This document shows positions 1-7,741 of a stretch of 41,110 nt of DNA, piece after piece (within the stretch, counting starts at the first letter, position 1; every line of letters starts with the position of its first letter). Origin of the DNA: an uncultured beta proteobacterium. Its GTDB lineage: Bacteria; Pseudomonadota; Gammaproteobacteria; Burkholderiales; Burkholderiaceae. Below the pieces are notes generated by a model that saw nothing but the letters and a program-made list of their open reading frames with translations, ran no database searches and had not been told where the DNA came from. Position numbers and translations under genes: made by a program. Location: the NCBI GenBank assembly GCA_903944725.1, contig CAJASX010000058.1:1-41110 (forward strand), in the 5' to 3' direction.

Positions 1-140
1 AAACCATTATTGTCAATAAACGTTCAATGGCGGCAGGTTACGCTGGCCTCGACAACGAACTCTTTTACATGGATAAAACCATGATGGTCTTCGGTGATGC
101 CAAAAAGGTTGTTGAGGATATGGTCAAAGCGGTCGATTAG
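1..140 (+). CDS. pntB: NAD(P) transhydrogenase subunit beta, 3' end only
   Basis: The window opens inside a plus-strand gene. Reading from base 3 gives about 45 residues ending in TAG at 138-140. The peptide contains NKRSMAAGYAGLDNELF and MMVFGDAKK, which matches the C-terminal NADP-binding domain (domain III) of PntB, where KRSM..GYAG and FGDAK are highly conserved. PntB is the membrane subunit of the proton-translocating transhydrogenase that makes NADPH from NADH using the proton gradient. pntA and most of pntB would lie to the left, outside the window. No convincing terminator follows: the bases at 165-200 form only short GC pairings. Confidence 0.9.
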   Translation, partial: TIIVNKRSMAAGYAGLDNELFYMDKTMMVFGDAKKVVEDMVKAVD

Positions 141-274
141 GCTAATAAAACGGGTATTTATCCTTTATTTGAGGGTTTTCCCGAGGGCTTTTATTTAAAT
201 GAAGTCATATACTTATCCTCTTGTAGGAATGGGCTGTCTATCAAGAAGTAAAAAATAATATCTGGGAGAATTCA

Positions 275-1408
275 ATGTCTGAAATTAAAAATCAAGTTCC
301 ACGTCGTAAATTCTTAAAAGGGGCTGCTGCTGGCTCCGTTGGTGCAGCTGCTCTCGGATTCCCAATGATTTCGAAAGCGCAACAAACCATTACCATGCGC
401 TTTCAGTCTACTTGGCCTACGAAAGATATCTTTCATGAATATGCCAATGACTACGCTGCAAAAGTCAATGCGATGTCGGGTGGTCGCCTCAAAATAGAAG
501 TGCTGCCAGCTGGATCAGTCGTTAAAGCCTTTGATCTTCTCGACGCGGTTTCAAGCGGTACATTAGATGGCGGTCACGGTGTGTTGGCTTATTGGTACGG
601 TAAAAGTGCTGCTTTAGCACTGTGGGGTTCTGGCCCAGCTTTCGGTATGGATGCCAATACCGTTTTGTCTTGGAACCAATATGGTGGTGGTCAACAACTC
701 ATTAATGAGATCTATTCTGGCTTGAAGTTAGACGTCGTCTCTTTCCCATATGGCCCAATGCCAACTCAGCCTCTCGGCTGGTTTAAAAAGCCAATTGCGA
801 AGACCGATGACTTGAAGGGCTTAAAGTTCCGTACCGTTGGTCTCTCGATTGAAATCTTCACCGATATGGGCGCGTCAGTTCAAGCCTTACCTGGTGGCGA
901 TATTATTCCTGCAATGGATCGTGGTCTTCTAGATGCTGCTGAATTTAATAACGCTTCTTCAGACCGCTTACTTGGCTTCCCCGATGTGTCTAAGATCAAT
1001 ATGCTACAAAGTTTCCACCAAAGCTCAGAGCAATTTGAAATTATCTTTAATAAGAAAAAATATGACTCCTTAGCACCCGATCTGCGTTCAATTCTGGCAA
1101 TTGCTACCCAAGCAGCTTCAGCTGATATGTCCTGGAAAGCAATTGATCGCTACTCAAAAGACTTTGTTGAGTTGCAAACCAAAGATAAGGTGAAGTTTTA
1201 CGCTACACCAAAGTCAATTTTGGTCGCTCAGTTGAAAGCTTGGGACAAAATTATTGAGAAGAAGGCAGCTGAGAACCCCATGTTTAAGAAAGTGCTTGAA
1301 TCACAAAAAGCCTTTGCTCAACGTGCAGTACGTTGGCAGCTCTTGACCGATGTTGACATGAAGATTGCTTATGACCATTACTTTAAAGATGGCCAAGCAA
1401 AAGCTTAA
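275..1408 (+). CDS. dctP: TRAP transporter substrate-binding protein, Tat-exported (TakP/FcbT1-type DctP)
   Basis: A 377-residue periplasmic receptor of a TRAP transporter, which captures a small organic acid and hands it to the DctQM permease. The N-terminus carries a twin-arginine signal (RRKFLKG, residues 10-16), a hydrophobic stretch and an AQQ-like cleavage region near residue 36. The mature part begins ITMRFQSTWP and contains KGLKFRTVG and the Asn/Asp-rich EFNNASSD segment, as in the COG4663 subgroup that includes the 2-oxoacid binder TakP and the chlorobenzoate binder FcbT1. The ligand cannot be fixed from sequence, but a keto or hydroxy acid is a fair guess. A GGGAG ribosome site at 264-268 supports the ATG. 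dctQ and dctM follow after a terminator-like hairpin, so the binding protein may be made in excess of the permease. Confidence 0.9.
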   Translation: MSEIKNQVPRRKFLKGAAAGSVGAAALGFPMISKAQQTITMRFQSTWPTKDIFHEYANDYAAKVNAMSGGRLKIEVLPAGSVVKAFDLLDAVSSGTLDGGHGVLAYWYGKSAALALWGSGPAFGMDANTVLSWNQYGGGQQLINEIYSGLKLDVVSFPYGPMPTQPLGWFKKPIAKTDDLKGLKFRTVGLSIEIFTDMGASVQALPGGDIIPAMDRGLLDAAEFNNASSDRLLGFPDVSKINMLQSFHQSSEQFEIIFNKKKYDSLAPDLRSILAIATQAASADMSWKAIDRYSKDFVELQTKDKVKFYATPKSILVAQLKAWDKIIEKKAAENPMFKKVLESQKAFAQRAVRWQLLTDVDMKIAYDHYFKDGQAKA

Positions 1409-1440
1409 TCGTCCTCAATAAAAATAGTTTTATTTAGTAG

Positions 1441-1472
1441 AAAACCGGACGGCTTCCCGTCCGGTTTTTTTT
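1441..1472 (+). terminator. Strong intrinsic terminator or attenuator between dctP and dctQ
   Basis: A perfect 12-bp stem (1441-1452 with 1457-1468) closes a CTTC loop. The U-rich end of the right arm runs into a tail of eight T at 1465-1472. It lies 33 bp after the dctP stop and 49 bp before dctQ. It should end most dctP transcripts, leaving read-through for the permease genes. Confidence 0.9.
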
Positions 1473-1520
1473 AATGATTGATAGTCATGTTATTTGGTCA
1501 AGTTTTAAGGGGTGCAATAG

Positions 1521-2189
1521 ATGAATAAGTTCATGCTCAGTGTCGATGAAATTAGTACCTTTGTTGGTAAGGCGGCTGCGTGGCTCATTATTATTTTAAT
1601 GTTGATGGTGTGTACGGATGTGGTTAGACGCTATGCTCTTAATGCCCCATCAGCCTGGATCGGTGAATTATCTGTCATGGCCTACGGCACGCTCTTCATG
1701 ATGTGCGGCGCCTATACCCTGGCGCAAAATGGTCACGTACGAGGCGACTTTCTCTATGGCTCAATGAAGCCGCGCACCCAAGCTACTCTTGACTTAATTC
1801 TGTACATTACTTTTTTCTTACCTGGCATTACAGCATTAGTGTATGCCGGCTATACCTATGCAGGTGAATCATGGCGCATTGGCGAGCACACTACGCTAAT
1901 TGCTAATGGGCCGCCACTATACCCCTTTAAAACTATTATTCCGGTTGCTGGCGCCTTCGTGCTGCTACAAGGCTTTGTGGAAATTTTGCGCTGTATTGTT
2001 TGCTTACAAACTGGTGAATGGCCACCACGCTTAAAAGACGCTGCAGAAATTGATGTCATTGAACAACAACTAGCAGCCTCAACCCACGTTGATGAAGAGG
2101 CTCGTCAAATGGGTATGAAAAATGCTAAAGCGATTGATGAAGCCGCGCACCACCGTATTGGCCAAACCAAGGAGATAAACCATGAGTGA
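1521..2189 (+). CDS. dctQ: TRAP transporter small permease subunit
   Basis: A 222-residue inner-membrane protein with four hydrophobic segments (roughly residues 16-36, 48-68, 88-110 and 135-158), the layout of DctQ, the small subunit that partners DctM. The central MAYGTLFMMCGAYTLAQNGHVRGDFLY region fits the family's conserved second to third segment, where a short His-Val-Arg-x-Asp motif is usual. A charged cytoplasmic tail of about 50 residues (residues 170-222) is longer than typical. AAGGGG sits just upstream of the ATG. The gene overlaps dctM by 8 bp, so the two are translationally coupled. Confidence 0.88.
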   Translation: MNKFMLSVDEISTFVGKAAAWLIIILMLMVCTDVVRRYALNAPSAWIGELSVMAYGTLFMMCGAYTLAQNGHVRGDFLYGSMKPRTQATLDLILYITFFLPGITALVYAGYTYAGESWRIGEHTTLIANGPPLYPFKTIIPVAGAFVLLQGFVEILRCIVCLQTGEWPPRLKDAAEIDVIEQQLAASTHVDEEARQMGMKNAKAIDEAAHHRIGQTKEINHE

Positions 2190-4065
2190 TCCATTGCTTG
2201 GCCTAAGTATGTTGGGCCTGATTATCGTGGTGATTATGTTGGGATTCCCAACTGCATTTACCTTAATGGGCTTAGGCATGATGTTTGGTTTTGCCGCCTT
2301 TTACGACCCTTCCCAAAGCTGGGCCGCAAATAAAGTATTTACTCTCATGGTGCAAAGAACGTTTGGCGGTATGACCAACGATGTCCTGTTGTCTATTCCC
2401 TTATTTGTTTTAATGGGCTATGTAATGGAGCGAGGGGCATTGGTTGACAAAATGTTCTATAGCATTCAGCTTGCCTTTCGTCGCGTACCTGCATCGCTTG
2501 CGGTTGCAACCTTAATTGTTTGTACATTTTGGGGTATTGCTAGCGGGCTAGTTGGTGCAGTTGTAGTGCTAATGGGCGTGATTGCCATGAAACCCATGTT
2601 GAATGCCGGTTACGATACCCGCTTAGCAGCGGGTGTTATTACTGCTGGTGGCACCTTGGGTATTTTAATTCCACCTTCAGTAATGATTATTGTGTATGCG
2701 GCGGTCGCTGGACAGTCGGTGGTAAAACTGTATGCTGCTGCGATGGTGCCAGGTTTCTTTCTCGCATTTTTATATTTGGTTTACATCATTGGCTGGGCTT
2801 TAATAAATCCTAAAGTAGCGCCTAAACTACCGCCCGAAAAACAGCAAGTGCTTGTTCCTGCGCCTTTGCGTTTTTTACGTGAGCAATATTCGCACAATAT
2901 GTTTATAGCCACCTTTAAGGCCCTATTTTCCCCTGCGAAGCTTATCAACGCGCCTGCGGATGCACGCCTCTCATTTGGCAAAATTTGCCAAAATGTACTA
3001 GCAGTCTTAACCCCATTTATTCTTGCTGCTGTAACTTTATGGGGTGTTTGGTGGTATGTCATCATCCATCAGCAAGCTGAACGCGATGCGCAAAATGTTC
3101 CCGTTGCTACGCAAGTTGCTAAAGTCACCTCTGCTGATAAAGCTGCGCCTGCAGAAGAAGGTTTGGTTTCGCTCGATGCAACTTCCAACAACGTTAAAGC
3201 CAAAGAGGTTGAGGAGGCTGATGCCCCCTTAGTTGCCCTAGATGCCGCTGCTGGTGATGCGCCAACTGCTGGTGGTACAGAGCCTGAAGCCGCTGCTGGC
3301 CCTCCTGAAAACTTTGAACTGTATTTTGGCTTAAGTTCAATTCTCTTGCTCTTGCTGCTCGTCTACTACTACATTAAGCTAGATGAAGAGCAGTTTGAAA
3401 TTCTAAAACTGTTAATAGAGTCAGTCTTGCCTCTAGGCCTTCTTACCGTTCTAGTATTGGCAGTGATCTTGCTAGGCATTACTACCGCAACTGAATCTGC
3501 TGCGGTAGGAGCATTTGGCGCTTTTATCCTCGCCTTTCAAGCAGGTACCCTAAACTTTGATCGCACCAAGCAAGCAGTTTTTCTTACGGCTAAAACTACC
3601 TCAATGGTGTGTTGGCTGTTCGTTGGGTCGGCTTTATTCTCAGCTGTCTTCACGATTTTGGGTGGTCAATCGATCATTGAAAAATGGGTGCTCATGTTAG
3701 ACCTGACGCCAATTCAATTCATGTTGCTTTCGCAAGCAATTATTTTCTTCCTTGGCTGGCCCTTAGAGTGGACTGAGATCATTGTGATTTTCGTACCGAT
3801 CTTCCTGCCATTGTTGGCACACTTCCAAATCGATCCTTTGTTATGGGGTACCTTGGTATTTGTGAATTTACAAGCTGCTTTCTTATCACCACCGGTTGCG
3901 ATGTCGGCCTTCTATCTCAAAGGGGTATCACCGCCAGGTGTGACGCTCAATCAGATTTTTGCAGGCATGATGCCTTATATGTTTATCGTGATTGCGTGTA
4001 TGTTCTTTATGTATATTTGGCCTGGCATGACGCTGTGGTTACCGAAGTTTCTTTATGGGGGCTAG
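2182..4065 (+). CDS. dctM: TRAP transporter large permease subunit with long internal insertion
   Basis: DctM is the 12-helix ion-coupled permease of TRAP systems, usually about 430 residues; this one has 627. The conserved N-terminal half (GFPTAFTLMGLG, IPLFVLMGYVMERG, GTLGILIPPSVMIIVYA) runs to about residue 210. The C-terminal half (GITTATESAAVGAFGAF, FFLGWPLEWTEIIVIFVPIF, LSPPVAMSAFYLKG) starts near 408. Between them are about 190 extra residues: a basic stretch, a hydrophobic helix at about 270-296, an Ala/Glu/Pro-rich low-complexity linker at about 300-376 and a second hydrophobic helix at about 378-398. The frame is uninterrupted. An AAGGAG ribosome site lies within the end of dctQ. 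The extra part may be a subgroup feature (FcbT3/TakM class) and is of unknown role. Confidence 0.88.
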   Translation: MSDPLLGLSMLGLIIVVIMLGFPTAFTLMGLGMMFGFAAFYDPSQSWAANKVFTLMVQRTFGGMTNDVLLSIPLFVLMGYVMERGALVDKMFYSIQLAFRRVPASLAVATLIVCTFWGIASGLVGAVVVLMGVIAMKPMLNAGYDTRLAAGVITAGGTLGILIPPSVMIIVYAAVAGQSVVKLYAAAMVPGFFLAFLYLVYIIGWALINPKVAPKLPPEKQQVLVPAPLRFLREQYSHNMFIATFKALFSPAKLINAPADARLSFGKICQNVLAVLTPFILAAVTLWGVWWYVIIHQQAERDAQNVPVATQVAKVTSADKAAPAEEGLVSLDATSNNVKAKEVEEADAPLVALDAAAGDAPTAGGTEPEAAAGPPENFELYFGLSSILLLLLLVYYYIKLDEEQFEILKLLIESVLPLGLLTVLVLAVILLGITTATESAAVGAFGAFILAFQAGTLNFDRTKQAVFLTAKTTSMVCWLFVGSALFSAVFTILGGQSIIEKWVLMLDLTPIQFMLLSQAIIFFLGWPLEWTEIIVIFVPIFLPLLAHFQIDPLLWGTLVFVNLQAAFLSPPVAMSAFYLKGVSPPGVTLNQIFAGMMPYMFIVIACMFFMYIWPGMTLWLPKFLYGG

Positions 4066-4097
4066 AAAGCTCGATTAAAAATACTTTTTTGATAAAT

Positions 4098-4126
4098 AAA
4101 AAAGCGCCTAAAAAAGGCGCTTTTTT
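4098..4126. terminator. Bidirectional intrinsic terminator after dctM
   Basis: A stem of A6-GCGCC (4098-4108) and GGCGC-T6 (4116-4126) around a 7-nt A-rich loop. It lies 32 bp after dctM and 46 bp from the end of the convergent minus-strand gene. The A and T runs on either side allow it to work for both strands. Confidence 0.88.
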
Positions 4127-4172
4127 ATTGCTGCGCCGACACCACAATTGGGTATAACCCATCTTTAACAAA

Positions 4173-4736
4173 CTAAATATCTTGCTTCAGTAGTTCGCTA
4201 TTCGTTTTACCCAACGCTAAAGTAAATAAGTTTTGCCAATATTGAAATGCAACGACTTCTTTTTCATGAATTTCAAGCTCAAGAAATGCCGGATGTCGAA
4301 TTAATGAAAACCAAATACGACAAAAAATTTTGTCTTCAATACGCCCAGGCTTACTAATAAAAGTGATTTCCTCTAAATCGGGAATCATTTCATAAACCTC
4401 TTCCTTGCTAAGCATTTCTGGCTTATCTCTGCTCATGCGCATTAATTCCAGCATCACTCGACCCAATTGGTCGTAGTGACCACTCCAACACTCAATTTCA
4501 GACTCAGCTAATTTACGCTGGCCTAAAGAATTCCTAGCAAAACTACTCCAAGCTTGTGCCAAATCAAACTCGGTCTTAATCTTGGGATTCTGAATTAAGC
4601 TCGGTAAAGATGCAGCCTTCATGGGCTCTAACGCTGTATCGCTCGCAAAACTGTAATCTACAATTAATAAGGGCTTAGCTGTTTTTTCGAGTCGCAAGCG
4701 ATAGTCTTGCGATGGTTTTTCTAGTTTACTCAACAA
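4173..4736 (-). CDS. Unknown protein coupled to the dioxygenase gene
   Basis: I do not recognise this 187-residue protein. It has no signal peptide or membrane helix and is rich in charged residues and aromatics, with an acidic helical part (SKEEVYEMIPDLEEI, about residues 111-125) and a C-terminal region with Trp and Phe (FCRIWFSLIRHPAFLEL, FQYWQNLFTLALG). The start is a TTG, with a second TTG as the next codon. An AGAGGAAG ribosome site sits in the 9-bp gap after the upstream dioxygenase stop (4746), so the two genes are almost certainly one transcript. A role connected to the dioxygenase substrate or product is inferred only from this coupling. Confidence 0.7.
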   Translation of the reverse strand: MLSKLEKPSQDYRLRLEKTAKPLLIVDYSFASDTALEPMKAASLPSLIQNPKIKTEFDLAQAWSSFARNSLGQRKLAESEIECWSGHYDQLGRVMLELMRMSRDKPEMLSKEEVYEMIPDLEEITFISKPGRIEDKIFCRIWFSLIRHPAFLELEIHEKEVVAFQYWQNLFTLALGKTNSELLKQDI

Positions 4737-4745
4737 TAGCTTCCT

Positions 4746-5609
4746 CTAAGCAATGGCTTCTAGTGAAGTCACTAGAGCGCTTTCTGGTACACCATTCTCC
4801 CATGGCACATCAACCGGATAATCTATTAATAAACAATCATCTGGCAAACAGACGATGGGCTCAAAATTACGATGGGCAATATATTCAGGACGTTTATGCC
4901 GACGAATGTGATTTGACACGGCACACAAACTTAAATACACGCTGACCCGATTCCACGGCGACAAATTACTTGTAGATGCATGAACTAAACAACTATGGAA
5001 TAAAATCATTGATCCGGCTGGCCCAGTGGGGCTAATAATGCCACCATTTTTGCCGCCCGCACGAGCCACTAATTGCGAAATTAAATCATTGTCTACCGTC
5101 CACAATGGATAGCTGGTCGTGGTTAAATCATGTTTGGCAGCAATCACACCGCGCTTATGACTTTCCGGAATAAACATCAGGGGGCCATTAAAGGCATTGA
5201 CATCATCTAAAAAAATTGCCACATTCATCGCCCGCGCGGTTGGCATCATATCGTCGTTTAACCAAGTGCCATAATCTTGATGCCACTGCCAAACATCACC
5301 ATCGAAAGCCATCTTGCCATTAATCTTAAATTGATGCATATATAGTTGCTCGCCCAATAAATCTTCAATCGGTTGAATCATTCTGGGGTGCTTACCCAAT
5401 TTAGCAAATGGCCTGCTAATTAAATGAGCAGCAAAATTGGTCCGCACTGATTCGCTGCCTTTTTCACGGACGTTATAGGCTTCTTTTCGGCTATAAAGTT
5501 CAGGGACGGCATCGGTCAGGGTTTTTACCTCACTGGGACTAAATAAGCTGGGAAAGAATAAATACCCTTCTTTATCAAACTGGGTTAGTTGTTCTGGAGA
5601 TAAACGCAT
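4746..5609 (-). CDS. Phytanoyl-CoA dioxygenase (PhyH) family protein, ectoine hydroxylase-like
   Basis: A 287-residue Fe(II)/2-oxoglutarate-dependent oxygenase. With numbering from the ATG at 5609, the metal site reads H110-x-D112 (in WHQDYGTW) and distal H210 (in HSCLVHAST), with Arg221 placed to bind 2-oxoglutarate. Segments such as HQDYGTW, the later MMP, NGPLMFIPESHK and RRHKRPEYIAHR resemble the EctD signature region, so it belongs near COG5285. No ectABC genes are present, so an ectoine role is not supported and the substrate is unknown. The reading frame extends nine codons upstream to a TTG, but GAGG followed by a 5-base gap sits before this ATG and MRLSPEQLTQFDKEGYL is a typical family N-terminus. 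It is the first gene of a two-gene unit. Confidence 0.85.
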   Translation of the reverse strand: MRLSPEQLTQFDKEGYLFFPSLFSPSEVKTLTDAVPELYSRKEAYNVREKGSESVRTNFAAHLISRPFAKLGKHPRMIQPIEDLLGEQLYMHQFKINGKMAFDGDVWQWHQDYGTWLNDDMMPTARAMNVAIFLDDVNAFNGPLMFIPESHKRGVIAAKHDLTTTSYPLWTVDNDLISQLVARAGGKNGGIISPTGPAGSMILFHSCLVHASTSNLSPWNRVSVYLSLCAVSNHIRRHKRPEYIAHRNFEPIVCLPDDCLLIDYPVDVPWENGVPESALVTSLEAIA

Positions 5610-5812
5610 TTTGACCTCGTCAATTCTTTTTAACAATAAGTGAAAGTGTAATCAATTAATCAGTTAGAGGGTTAAAAGTCCGGCCTGTAATCAATCGCCA
5701 TCAGGGAAAGCCCTAGGCTCACCAGACGCCCTACTAAACTAAGACTGTAATTGATGGGACTACCCTAACTAAAAAATGTGAAAATAGCAGCACTCTTATT
5801 GAAAGGTTTGCT

Positions 5813-7153
5813 ATGTCTCTAATTCAACAACTTAAACAACGCGCGGCGAAAGGTAAGCTGGTGCGAGTTGGCATTATTGGTGCGGGCAAATTTGGCTCGA
5901 TGTATTTAGCCCAGGTACCAAGGACCCCCGGCATACATTTATTAGGCATTGCCGACTTAGCACCTCAACGGGCGCGCGATTCTTTAGCCCGTGTGGGTTG
6001 GCCAGCCGAGCAATATAACGCATCTTCGTTTGAAAATGCTTACCAAACCGGTAAAACATTCATTACTGATGATGCCGATGGCATGATTGCCAATCAACAG
6101 ATTGAAGTCATTATTGATGCTACTGGCAGTCCAGCGGCTGGCATTCACCATGCTCTGAAATGCTGTGAGCATGGTAAACACATTATTATGGTGAATGTAG
6201 AAGCCGATGTACTGGCGGGCCCCTATCTAGCTAAAAAAGCTGCTGAAGCTGGCATTATCTATTCAATGGCTTCAGGCGATCAACCCTCACTAATTGCTGA
6301 ATTAGTTGATTGGGCAGAAACTATTGGTATGGATGTAGTGTGCGCAGGCAAAGGCACAAAATATTTGCCGATCTATCACCAAGCCACTCCAGACACAGTC
6401 TGGGGGCACTATGGTTTTACCCCCGAGCAAGTTGGTAGCGGTGACTTTAATGCACAAATGTTTAATTCTTTTTTAGACGGCACCAAGTCTGCACTTGAAA
6501 TGGCTGCAGTGTCGAATGCCTGTGGTTTGCAACCCCCAAAAAATGGCTTGTTATTTCCCCCATGTGGTGTTGATGATCTACCCACTATCTTAAGGCCAGA
6601 AGCTGATGGCGGTATCTTGCCATTTAAGGGCACAGTTGAAGTAGTCTCTTCTGTTGAGCGTGATGGTCGCCCTGTCTTTCGAGATTTACGTTGGGGCGTT
6701 TATATTGTCTTTGAAGCGCCGAACGAATATGTCCGTAATTGCTTCTTACAATATGGTCTTAAAACTGATGCTAGTGGCTGGTATGCGGCGATGTATAAAC
6801 CTTATCACTTAATTGGCCTAGAACTCGGCATCTCCGTTGCAAGCGTGGCTTTGCGTAAAGAAGCCACCGGTGCAACTACCGCCTTTAACGGAGATGTCGT
6901 GGCTACGGCCAAGCGTGATTTAAAGGCTGGAGAAATGCTCGATGGCGAAGGTGGTTTTACCGTCTACGGTAAATTAATGCCTGCCCCTGATTCTTTAGCA
7001 ATGGGTGGTTTGCCCATTGGATTGGCACACCGCCTACCACTTAAGAATGCTGTTGCAGCAGGTAAACCCGTTTGCTGGAACGATGTCAATTTTGATGTCA
7101 GCAATGAAGCAATTAGAGTACGACGCGAGATGGAATCGATCTTTAAAAAATAA
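5813..7153 (+). CDS. COG4091-type NAD(P)-dependent oxidoreductase with C-terminal SAF domain
   Basis: A 446-residue cytosolic protein. A Rossmann fold starts at VGIIGAGKFGSMYL (residues about 19-32), followed by the conserved ATGSPAAG segment near 104-111 and a central Asp/Lys-containing catalytic region (CAGKGTKYLP). The C-terminal part (DVVATAKRDLKAGEMLDGEGGFTV, about 360-383) is a SAF-like domain. The family is annotated as predicted homoserine dehydrogenase. It also includes the DXR-like (DRL) reductoisomerase of Brucella and sugar-acid pathway enzymes, so the real reaction is open. AAAGG precedes the ATG. The gene is transcribed divergently from the dioxygenase unit across 203 bp and stands alone, with an Lrp regulator converging on its end. 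Confidence 0.8.
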   Translation: MSLIQQLKQRAAKGKLVRVGIIGAGKFGSMYLAQVPRTPGIHLLGIADLAPQRARDSLARVGWPAEQYNASSFENAYQTGKTFITDDADGMIANQQIEVIIDATGSPAAGIHHALKCCEHGKHIIMVNVEADVLAGPYLAKKAAEAGIIYSMASGDQPSLIAELVDWAETIGMDVVCAGKGTKYLPIYHQATPDTVWGHYGFTPEQVGSGDFNAQMFNSFLDGTKSALEMAAVSNACGLQPPKNGLLFPPCGVDDLPTILRPEADGGILPFKGTVEVVSSVERDGRPVFRDLRWGVYIVFEAPNEYVRNCFLQYGLKTDASGWYAAMYKPYHLIGLELGISVASVALRKEATGATTAFNGDVVATAKRDLKAGEMLDGEGGFTVYGKLMPAPDSLAMGGLPIGLAHRLPLKNAVAAGKPVCWNDVNFDVSNEAIRVRREMESIFKK

Positions 7154-7175
7154 CTCGATAACCAAATTTTTTTTA

Positions 7176-7637
7176 TTATGGTAAAGGCAAAGCGGTTTTG
7201 TAAGAGACTTGCTTTAATGCAAAACTAGAACGAATTTTTTCTATTCCCGCAATGGGTGTTAATTGTTCAAGAATAAATTTCTCTAAATCGCCAATATTAG
7301 ATACAGCAACTCGAATTAAATAATCGCAATCGCCAGTCATTAGGTAGCATTCCATTACCGCATGTTGCTCGGCAATGCGCTGTTCAAATTCAGCGAGGGC
7401 AGTTTTTGACTGCTCTTTTAAGCTAATCGAAATAAATACATTTAAATCAAGCCCCAAGGCCTTCGGGTTAGCCAAGGCTACATAGCGTTGAATTACTTGA
7501 TTTGACTCTAGCGCGCGCACTCGCAATAAACAAGGTGAGGGCGATAAATGTACGCGCTTAGCCAACTCCACATTGGTGAGCGAACTATCATTTTGTAATT
7601 CTTGCAGAATTCTTAAATCAATCGCATCTAGTTGCAT
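7176..7637 (-). CDS. Lrp/AsnC family transcriptional regulator
   Basis: A 153-residue regulator. It has an N-terminal winged helix-turn-helix (LRILQELQNDSSLTNVELAKRV, residues about 8-50) and a C-terminal RAM/AsnC effector domain with the CYLMTGDCDYLIRV strand (about 97-110). Such proteins bind amino or keto acids and control nearby genes as dimers or octamers. It is divergent from the E1 gene with a 104-bp gap that contains a near-consensus Lrp box, so it most likely regulates itself and that enzyme. There is no clear ribosome site before the ATG at 7637. The arrangement resembles mdeR next to mdeB in Pseudomonas putida, where an Lrp-type protein controls a 2-oxobutyrate dehydrogenase E1. 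Confidence 0.9.
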   Translation of the reverse strand: MQLDAIDLRILQELQNDSSLTNVELAKRVHLSPSPCLLRVRALESNQVIQRYVALANPKALGLDLNVFISISLKEQSKTALAEFEQRIAEQHAVMECYLMTGDCDYLIRVAVSNIGDLEKFILEQLTPIAGIEKIRSSFALKQVSYKTALPLP

Positions 7638-7661
7638 AAAGTTCTATAAAATTAGTTTATT

Positions 7662-7676
7662 TAGCATTTTATGCTT
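7662..7676. promoter_or_regulatory. Probable Lrp-family operator
   Basis: TAGCATTTTATGCTT matches 13 of 15 positions of the E. coli Lrp consensus YAGHAWATTWTDCTR as I recall it. It centres on an inverted repeat AGCAT-TTT-ATGCT (7663-7675). It lies 24 bp upstream of the regulator's start and 65 bp upstream of the E1 gene's start, well placed to control both. Confidence 0.65.
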
Positions 7677-7741
7677 AATTTAACGGTATTTGACCATAAT
7701 TTGCAATCCTATTTTAGGGCGCTATTTGTATATTAGTAGCT

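Noticed and set aside
160..205. Possible terminator after pntB
   Set aside because: Only short GGG/CCC pairings with no stable stem followed by a clean T run.
3044..3232. Short plus-strand frame inside the dctM insertion
   Set aside because: It overlaps a continuous dctM frame whose C-terminal half is conserved, so there is no frameshift and no separate gene.
4746..5609. Ectoine hydroxylase (ectD) as a firm name
   Set aside because: Motifs are similar, but ectoine synthesis genes are absent and the family has many other substrates.
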